Source of the DNA: Haliscomenobacter hydrossis DSM 1100
GTDB taxonomy: Bacteria > Bacteroidota > Bacteroidia > Chitinophagales > Saprospiraceae
DNA: 64,000 nt
Assembly (NCBI RefSeq): GCF_000212735.1
Contig: NC_015510.1
Location: forward strand, 2,108,001-2,172,000
Direction: 5' to 3'
The first letter of the stretch is position 1, and the number at the start of each line of letters is the position of its first letter. The position numbers and the translations under genes were made by a program. Below, one piece after another: positions 58,680 through 64,000 of this stretch. A model generated the notes under the pieces. That model did no database searches. It was not told the DNA's origin and saw only the letters and a list, made by a program, of their open reading frames with translations.

Positions 58680-59306
58680 TTAATAACGATCGTTGTCATC
58701 TTTGTAACGGTCGTTAGTACCGTAGTCGTCGCTCTTGTTGTCACGGTAACCGCCGCCGTAGCCGCCGCCATCACGGCTGCTGCCATAGCTGCTACCTTTG
58801 TCACGGTAACCGCCGCCATCACGACCGCCGCCACCATAACCACCACGGTTGCCGCCGCCGCCATAGCCGCCGCCGCCACGGTTACCACCGCCGCCGCCGC
58901 CATAACCGCCGCCGCCGCCATAGCCACCGCCACCGCGATTGCCACCGCCGCCGCCACCGTAGCCACCGCCACCGCGATTGCCACCGCCGCCGCCACCGTA
59001 GCCACCGCCACCGCGATTGCCACCGCCGCCGCCACCAAAGCCGCCTCTACCGCCACCACCACCTTCACGTGGTTCAGCTTTTTTACAAACTATCGTGTTT
59101 CCGTCAAAGTCAGTTTCATTCAATGCATCAATTGCGGCTTGCGCCTCGTCGTCGTTTGGCATCTCAACGAAGCCGAAGCCTCTGGATTTGCCCGTGTCGT
59201 GGTCCATGATAACTTTTGCGGAATCAACTTCCCCAAAAGCTTCGAAAGCTTCTCTCAGGTCTTCACTAGATGTCCCGAAATTGAGTTTTGCAACAAAAAT
59301 GTTCAT
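58680..59306 (-). CDS. RRM-type glycine-rich RNA-binding protein
   Basis: 208 residues from ATG 59306 (MNIFVAKLNFGTSSEDLREA). Residues 1-80 are one RNA recognition motif with RNP2 (IFVAKL) and RNP1 (KSRGFGFVEM). The rest is a Gly/Arg/Tyr tail with repeated GGGGGNRGGGGYG blocks and, at the end, a SYGSSRDGGGYGGGYRDN-like tail. The DNA of this part contains three exact 39-bp tandem units. The family is common in Bacteroidota and cyanobacteria, often cold-inducible; it binds single-stranded RNA, and the RGG-like tail can drive condensation. A promoter pair at 59422-59452 gives a leader of about 110 bases. The antisense open frame in the Gly tail is an artefact of its codons. Confidence 0.92.
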   Translation of the reverse strand: MNIFVAKLNFGTSSEDLREAFEAFGEVDSAKVIMDHDTGKSRGFGFVEMPNDDEAQAAIDALNETDFDGNTIVCKKAEPREGGGGGRGGFGGGGGGNRGGGGYGGGGGGNRGGGGYGGGGGGNRGGGGYGGGGGYGGGGGGNRGGGGYGGGGNRGGYGGGGRDGGGYRDKGSSYGSSRDGGGYGGGYRDNKSDDYGTNDRYKDDNDRY

Positions 59307-59421
59307 TTGAAAAAAATAAAGGAATGAAAAAATTATGGATGAAAATAACCAAAACAACTGTGTAATGATGATGTAAAGCCACTAAGTGAAGCAAGAGAAG
59401 TGAAGTCAAAACAAAACACCA

Positions 59422-59452
59422 CATAAATAAGCTAAACTTAAAGGCGAACAAA
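59422..59452 (-). promoter_or_regulatory. Putative promoter of the RNA-binding protein gene
   Basis: On the minus strand TTTG (59449-59452) is followed after a 19-bp spacer by TATTTATG (59422-59429), one base off TAnnTTTG. The predicted leader of about 110 bases is long, as in cold-shock-type genes. Confidence 0.5.
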
Positions 59453-59472
59453 TTCACTTCAAATTTAAGGTA

Positions 59473-62001
59473 ATGTACACCAATAATTCAAGGGGTAACG
59501 AAAAAAAAAGTAAAAAATCCTTAATTTGCCGTGCCATGAATCGTGTAAATCCATTTTTACCCCGTTTTATTTTGTCGTTTTCAGCAGTTGCAATCGAGCG
59601 ATTTCAGTTGATTAAATCGCTCATTATCAACTACCAGCAAGTCAAACCACTGGCCATTTCCGTGGCTACAGGTCTGGCTTTTTTGACCTGGTATGGTTTA
59701 TCTCTCCCACGGCCACTTTTTAAGGTTTCCATCAGTCAAGTGGTTGAAGATGCCCGCGGAGAGTTACTTTCGGCTCGAATTGCGGCTGACGGGCAATGGC
59801 GTTTCCCTTCTCCCGATAGTATCCCCCTGGTCTACCATGACGCATTGATCGAGTTTGAAGACCGTCATTTTTACCATCATCAAGGCGTTGACCCTTTGGC
59901 CTTGTTGCGGGCTACATTTCAAAACCTGAACCGTGGCAGCATTGTCAGTGGTGGAAGTACGATCAGTATGCAGGTGATTCGGATGGCCAGAGGAAATCGC
60001 TCACGATCGATCATTCAAAAAGTAATTGAGGCCATTTTGGCTACCCGACTTGAATTTGGGTATTCCAAAAAACAGATTTTAAACCTCTACGCGGCCAATG
60101 CGCCCTTTGGTGGCAATGTGGTGGGACTTGAAGCTGCTTCCTGGCGATATTTTGGCAAATCTCCTGCTTTTCTTTCCTGGGCAGAAGGCGCACTCCTGGC
60201 CGTTTTGCCCAACAGTCCGGCTTTGATTCACCCTGGACGCAATCGAAATGTGTTGTTGCTCAAACGCAATAAATTATTGGATCGTTTGGCCCTGCGCGGG
60301 GTCATTGACCGCACTACCTGTGACTTGGCCAAATCTGAGTCACTGCCTGAAGCCCCACTTCCCCTCCCCCGTTTAGCGCCCCACTTATTGGATCGGGCAA
60401 ACAAAGAAAAAGGTCAGCTGCGCTTGCGGAGTAGCCTACAACTGGGTCTGCAGGAAAGTGTAATGGCTGTTGCGCAACGCCACCAGCAAGTTTTACAGTT
60501 TAGCCAAATCCACAACCTGGCCATCCTGGTTGCCGATGTGCGCAGTGGGGAAGTACTGGCCTACGTGGGGAACGCCCCTCAAGCGGGTGCTGAACATGGT
60601 GAGCAGGTTGATATCATTACCGCTCCACGCAGCAGCGGCAGTATTCTCAAACCTTTTTTATTCGGATTGGCGCTCAATGATGCCATTGTTTTGCCCAATA
60701 GTTTATTACCAGATGTACCGATGAACATCAACGGGTACCGGCCTGAAAACTATCAGGATGGTTACGACGGCTTGGTTCCCGCCAGTGAAGCCTTGTCCCG
60801 TTCGCTCAACATCCCGTTTGTGGACCTGCTGCGGCAATACGATTTTAGCCGTTTCCACTACCAACTCAAAAAAATGGGCATGAGTACCCTTAGCCAGCCT
60901 CCCGGTCATTATGGACTCTCGCTCATATTGGGTGGTGCAGAAACCAAACTCTGGGACCTATGTGGAATGTACGCATCCATGGCCCGGGTTTTAGGCCATT
61001 ATGCGGGCTACAGTGGTCGTTATGACCCTGATGACTACCACGGCTTGAGTTATACGCCCGTGCCCGCTCAGCGCCCTAAAAAGCTCATGGAGCTAAGTGC
61101 TGAAGCGGAGTTTTTTTCAGCTGGAGCGATTTGGGCTACATTTGAAGCGATGCAGGAAGTACAAAGGCCCGGTACTGAAGGGGAGTGGCGACAATTCAGC
61201 ACCAGTCGGCGGGTGGCCTGGAAAACCGGTACCAGTTTTGGGTTTCGGGATGCCTGGGCAATTGGCATTACGCCGGAATACCTGGTGGGTGTGTGGGTTG
61301 GCAATGCCGACGGAGAAGGTCGACCTGGCCTGGTAGGCACTTTGGCGGCGGCACCCCTGTTGTTCGATGTTTTTGGAACTTTGCCATCCACAACCTGGTT
61401 CAACTGCCCCTATGATGACCTGGCCAAAGCCGAAGTATGCGCTCAAACGGGTTTTCGCGCTGGCCAAAACTGTCCATCGGACACCATTTTAGTGCCTAAA
61501 AAAGCTTTGAACAGCCCCGTTTGTACTTTTCATCAATTGGTTCACCTGGACCGCAGTGAAAAATACCAGGTCAATGCCCAGTGTTTTTTGCCTGCCCAAA
61601 TTGTACATCGTCCCTGGCTGGTATTTCCGCCTCTTGAAGAGTTTTATTATCGACAAAGGCATCCTGAATATGCGATTCTCCCTCCTCTTCATCCCGATTG
61701 TGGCGCTCAAGCCAGTAGTGAAAGTAGTCCGATGCAATTGATCTATCCCCGTCAAGTTAGCCGCATATTTGTACCGGTGGATTTGGATGGCAGTAAGTCT
61801 AAAACCATTTTCCAAGTGGCCCACCGCCGCGCCAAAGCCAAAATCCACTGGCACATCGACCAGGAGTACATCGGCACTACCCAAACCTTTCATCAATTTG
61901 CATTGGAACCTCCTGCGGGTAAACACCTCTTAACGCTGGTGGATGAAACCGGGAACCGGCTGGAGCAAAAATTCGAAATCATCCTGAAGAAAAAACGTTA
62001 A
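59473..62001 (+). CDS. pbpC: Penicillin-binding protein 1C
   Basis: 842 residues. Start at ATG 59473 or 59536 (MNRVNPFLP); the choice is open. A membrane span (LAISVATGLAFLTWYGLSLP, about 60-79) precedes a GT51 transglycosylase (Glu129 in EFEDRHFYHHQGVD; GGSTISMQVIRM) and a penicillin-binding transpeptidase (SSGSILKPFLF near 390, with S-x-x-K SILK; SRSLNIPFV; WKTGTSFGFRDAW near 583). The C-terminal 190 residues are the BiPBP_C domain of PbpC (HRRAKAKIHWHIDQEYIG, TLVDETGNRLEQKFEIILKK). PBP1C usually sits next to an alpha-2-macroglobulin gene, which is not seen here. It polymerises and cross-links peptidoglycan, or repairs it. Divergent from the RNA-binding protein gene. Confidence 0.95.
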   Translation: MYTNNSRGNEKKSKKSLICRAMNRVNPFLPRFILSFSAVAIERFQLIKSLIINYQQVKPLAISVATGLAFLTWYGLSLPRPLFKVSISQVVEDARGELLSARIAADGQWRFPSPDSIPLVYHDALIEFEDRHFYHHQGVDPLALLRATFQNLNRGSIVSGGSTISMQVIRMARGNRSRSIIQKVIEAILATRLEFGYSKKQILNLYAANAPFGGNVVGLEAASWRYFGKSPAFLSWAEGALLAVLPNSPALIHPGRNRNVLLLKRNKLLDRLALRGVIDRTTCDLAKSESLPEAPLPLPRLAPHLLDRANKEKGQLRLRSSLQLGLQESVMAVAQRHQQVLQFSQIHNLAILVADVRSGEVLAYVGNAPQAGAEHGEQVDIITAPRSSGSILKPFLFGLALNDAIVLPNSLLPDVPMNINGYRPENYQDGYDGLVPASEALSRSLNIPFVDLLRQYDFSRFHYQLKKMGMSTLSQPPGHYGLSLILGGAETKLWDLCGMYASMARVLGHYAGYSGRYDPDDYHGLSYTPVPAQRPKKLMELSAEAEFFSAGAIWATFEAMQEVQRPGTEGEWRQFSTSRRVAWKTGTSFGFRDAWAIGITPEYLVGVWVGNADGEGRPGLVGTLAAAPLLFDVFGTLPSTTWFNCPYDDLAKAEVCAQTGFRAGQNCPSDTILVPKKALNSPVCTFHQLVHLDRSEKYQVNAQCFLPAQIVHRPWLVFPPLEEFYYRQRHPEYAILPPLHPDCGAQASSESSPMQLIYPRQVSRIFVPVDLDGSKSKTIFQVAHRRAKAKIHWHIDQEYIGTTQTFHQFALEPPAGKHLLTLVDETGNRLEQKFEIILKKKR

Positions 62002-62032
62002 GTAATTACAACATGGCATGGAATAAAAAAGA

Positions 62033-62068
62033 GACTCCCGCATCAAGGAGGTAACCGATGCGGGAGCC
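62033..62068 (-). terminator. Minus-strand hairpin with T run
   Basis: Minus strand GGCTCCCGCATC / GATGCGGGAGTC (11 of 12 pairing, loop of 12) followed by TCTTTTTT. The preceding minus-strand bases are GTTTTCTCATAGTATG. The loop carries ACCTCCTT, identical to the anti-Shine-Dalgarno end of 16S rRNA; on the plus strand it is AAGGAGGT. Confidence 0.6.
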
Positions 62069-62080
62069 GGACAACATACT

Positions 62081-62221
62081 ATGAGAAAACTACGTCTCAA
62101 AGATATTCCAAGGAAAATTAGAAATGTAGTTCCAATTAGGCTATGCCTAGAAAGACTGTTGAAAGGTTGGTTGAATTTAGGAAGCGGTAAACTGGTGTGG
62201 TATAATTTCCGAAAATGGTAA
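62081..62221 (+). CDS. Possible 46-residue basic protein
   Basis: Frame starting ATGAGAAAACTACGTCTC after the hairpin at 62033; product MRKLRLKDIPRKIRNVVPIR then LCLERLLKGWLNLGSGKL and a basic end. It is strongly basic with a Trp/Leu stretch. No family and no codon-bias evidence. The ATGAGAAAAC start recurs at two other hairpins, so it may be part of a repeated non-coding element rather than a gene. The rest of 62222-62519 holds only the 62260 hairpin. Confidence 0.2.
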   Translation: MRKLRLKDIPRKIRNVVPIRLCLERLLKGWLNLGSGKLVWYNFRKW

Positions 62222-62259
62222 GTTTTTAAGCGGCAAGGGAACAGATGGGCAAAAAAAAA

Positions 62260-62286
62260 CCTACACTCAGGTTAATAGAGTGTAGG
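62260..62286 (-). terminator. Terminator after the exonuclease gene
   Basis: Minus strand CCTACACTC / GAGTGTAGG (9 bp perfect, loop of 9) followed by nine T. The bases AGTTTTCTCATAGTATGTT precede the stem on the minus strand. It lies about 230 bp past the exonuclease stop at 62520. Confidence 0.7.
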
Positions 62287-62519
62287 AGAATTAAACATAC
62301 TATGAGAAAACTTGAACAAAGATATAACCGAACCCAAGAGTAGCAACCCTCGTTTAGGCAACGGCAGCAAAATCCAGGGAACGGTATCTTCCCTTTAGGA
62401 AACGGTAAATGAAATGGAGATTTTGTGCAGAAGAATATCTACACTTGGATTGAATCCTTCAAAAGTATGCTGATTTTATGAATATTGCAAATTTATTTTA
62501 TGTTCAATGATGAACAGTT

Positions 62520-63269
62520 TCATCTGATGTGTGCAATTTGATCATCTACCAGAATGGGCATGCGGCGGAAACGCAAAAAAAGTTGAATGGTAGCAAGCAC
62601 ATCTTTTTCGCAATAAAAAGAAATGCGTTCTACATCCTGCTCGTCCCAGTACACCCGACCGACCTGGCTGCCGTCGATGTCATCTTTGGGCGAAGGAAAA
62701 TCCAGCAAGGCTGCCAATACCTTCAGTGAGGTATAGTTTTTCCGGTCGCCGAACTTCCACATTTCCAGGGTATCCAATAAATGCAAAGTTTCCCAGGGCT
62801 TTTTTCCTTCCAGGTCCAACAACTTGGGAAAAGGCATCTGGTGGACTACCATGCGGCGGCAAATGTAGGGGATGTCAAACTCTTTGATGTTGTGGCCACA
62901 AATTGAATATTTTCCCGGAGTAGGATAATGCTGAGCCATGAGTTCGGAAAAGTCTTTTAAAATTTGCGCTTCATCGTGCCCGGCAAAAGATTTGAGCCGA
63001 ACTTTCAAACGTTTATCATCCTTATCCCGGTAAACTACGCCAACGGAGATACACATGATTTTACCAAATTCGGCGTAGATAGCAGCGCGGTCGCGATAGG
63101 TTTGGTTCAAGTCTTCTTCGGTGGATGCTTCATCGGTTTTAAACAGGGAATTACTTTTAGCCTTCCACAAGTATTGAAAATTTTCAGAAAGCTCTGCATA
63201 AGTGTGGGTTACACTCACCGTTTCGATGTCTAAAAAGAGGACGTTGGCAATGTCAATTTGTTCGAGCAT
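62520..63269 (-). CDS. 3'-5' exonuclease, DnaQ-like (PolB exonuclease-related)
   Basis: 249 residues from ATG 63269 (MLEQIDIANVLFLDIETVSV); an ATG at 63323 would add 18 residues of doubtful sense. RNase H-fold exonuclease motifs: Exo I LFLDIETVS (Asp and Glu), Exo II ICGHNIKEFDIPYIC (with Asp), and Exo III FYCEKDVLATIQLF (Asp). It matches the predicted PolB-exonuclease-like family (PF10108 group), which acts on DNA or RNA ends with two metal ions. Single gene with its own terminator at 62260. The substrate cannot be told from sequence. Confidence 0.88.
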   Translation of the reverse strand: MLEQIDIANVLFLDIETVSVTHTYAELSENFQYLWKAKSNSLFKTDEASTEEDLNQTYRDRAAIYAEFGKIMCISVGVVYRDKDDKRLKVRLKSFAGHDEAQILKDFSELMAQHYPTPGKYSICGHNIKEFDIPYICRRMVVHQMPFPKLLDLEGKKPWETLHLLDTLEMWKFGDRKNYTSLKVLAALLDFPSPKDDIDGSQVGRVYWDEQDVERISFYCEKDVLATIQLFLRFRRMPILVDDQIAHIR

Positions 63270-63431
63270 ATCCAATTTTGTATTTGAGTAGACAATATTA
63301 GGAAACTTCGGGGCGTTGTGCAATTGCTTTTTATGGAATACAAAAAAAGCCCTTTAAACAGTTCCTTGTTGTCTTAAAAATTGTTTGCTTTTTTGTATTT
63401 CCCAAATTTTTTAAATAAAAACCAAAAAACT

Positions 63432-64000
63432 ATGTCAACCACATCTGGAAACAATTCTAAGAATACCATTCTTGGGGTAGCAGCAGCCGTTATTATTGTA
63501 CTCTTGGGTGTCAACGGGTACATGATTTATAACCGCAGCCAATTGAAAACCCAAAACACGGAGTTAGCTGCCGATTTGGACGAAACGACCAAACTGAAAG
63601 AAGAGCTCAACAAGCAATACTATTCGGCCTTGTCTGAGTTGGAAGGCATGCGTGGAACCAACGAAGAGTTGAATGCACTGATCGATCAGCAAAAGCAAGA
63701 ACTGGACGGTTCTAAAGCCAGAATTGAAACTTTATTGAAAGATAAAGGCAATTTGACCAAAGCACGTACGGAAGTAGCCAACCTGCAAGGCCGCATCAAT
63801 CAATTGCTGGCCGAAGTGAACACCTTGCGCGGTGAAAATGAAACGCTGAAAGGCGACGTATCCCGCCTGGGTGAAGAAAAAACGCAACTGGTATCTACGC
63901 TGGAAGCTGAAAAAGCAACCACTTCTCAGTTGAGCACTGCCAAAACGCAGTTGGAAACAGAAAAAGCAGACCTGGAAAAAACCAAATCAGATTTGGCCAA
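63432..64000 (+). CDS. Membrane-anchored coiled-coil protein (3' end outside window)
   Basis: At least 189 codons, open to the end of the window. A short Ser/Asn/Thr-rich cytoplasmic lead is followed by one membrane span (ILGVAAAVIIVLLGVNGYMI, about 13-32) and a long periplasmic coiled coil with clear heptads (LKTQNTELAADLDETTKL; ELNALIDQQKQELDGSKA; LQGRINQLLAEVNTLRGENE; QLETEKADLEKTKSDLA). ATG start at 63432, just after an A-rich stretch. In Bacteroidota such anchored coiled coils often end in an OmpA or other periplasmic domain, but the C-terminus is not visible, so no function is assigned. Confidence 0.8.
   Translation, partial: MSTTSGNNSKNTILGVAAAVIIVLLGVNGYMIYNRSQLKTQNTELAADLDETTKLKEELNKQYYSALSELEGMRGTNEELNALIDQQKQELDGSKARIETLLKDKGNLTKARTEVANLQGRINQLLAEVNTLRGENETLKGDVSRLGEEKTQLVSTLEAEKATTSQLSTAKTQLETEKADLEKTKSDLA

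Noticed and set aside
58658-59068. 136-codon Ala/Val-only open frame
   Set aside because: It is produced by reading the glycine codon repeats of the RNA-binding protein gene in another frame on the same strand.
1-64000. tRNA, rRNA or other standard structured RNA genes
   Set aside because: I looked for TTC-arm and anticodon patterns and rRNA-like stretches and saw none I could support; cmsearch or tRNAscan would settle it.

Overview
The window looks like a chromosome segment of a Bacteroidota bacterium, most likely of the Saprospirales (Haliscomenobacter/Lewinella-like). The signs are a PorP/SprF-type protein paired with an OmpA-type envelope protein, an ECF sigma factor overlapping a sigma-regulator/beta-barrel fusion, DUF2911 and DUF1573 proteins, and promoter boxes of the TTTG / TAnnTTTG type. 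The phylum is well supported; the order is an inference. No rRNA, tRNA or CRISPR array was recognised.

Layout. 1-1871: 3' part of RNase R. 1881-5164: accessory block on the minus strand, with an AAA ATPase (DUF3696-like tail) overlapping a partner with a RelE-like tail, then a nucleotidyltransferase-fold protein overlapping a 68-residue protein. 5370-13222: mostly housekeeping (ECF sigma pair, Nudix hydrolase, helical stress-type protein, Tas-like aldo-keto reductase, phosphoesterase/PQQ-propeller fusion). 13262-15335: VanX-type dipeptidase and a TAXI solute-binding protein.

15514-26741 is the most unusual part, an island that looks AT-richer than its flanks. A caspase-like protease and a patatin phospholipase form one unit closed by a strong hairpin. 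A CHAT protease, a STAND ATPase with one membrane span, and a secreted WD40/helical/double-SPOR protein form a second unit whose genes overlap by 4 bp each. Together they look like an envelope-spanning, ATPase-gated protease and lipase system. A decayed copy of the 3' end of vanX lies directly after the last gene, so the island sits between an intact vanX and a vanX relic.

27051-36132: PorE-like OmpA protein with its PorP/SprF partner, a family 9 glycosyltransferase, two unrecognised proteins, LolA and a GH3-family enzyme. 36175-41179: a GH2 beta-mannosidase-like lipoprotein, a frameshifted relic of a second copy of its 3' end, nested palindromes, and an IS3-family element inserted into the loop of an older long palindrome. 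41265-51355: C-terminal processing protease, alpha/beta-hydrolase-like TPR protein, methylglyoxal synthase, DUF2911 protein, YeeZ-like epimerase, Rof-like Rho antiterminator, beta-helix lipoprotein and a class D beta-lactamase-like protein, with two copies of a palindromic MITE-like element. 51744-64000: two family 2 glycosyltransferases and a GT87-like membrane protein, a glucosaminidase, a TPR membrane protein, a glycine-rich RNA-binding protein, penicillin-binding protein 1C, a DnaQ-like exonuclease and the start of a membrane-anchored coiled-coil protein.

Long perfect or near-perfect inverted repeats recur between genes (7929, 9077, 11258, 34481, 36352, 39460, 43413, 45971, 47682). They seem to mix transcription terminators with mobile palindromic repeats, and one supplies the end of a coding sequence.
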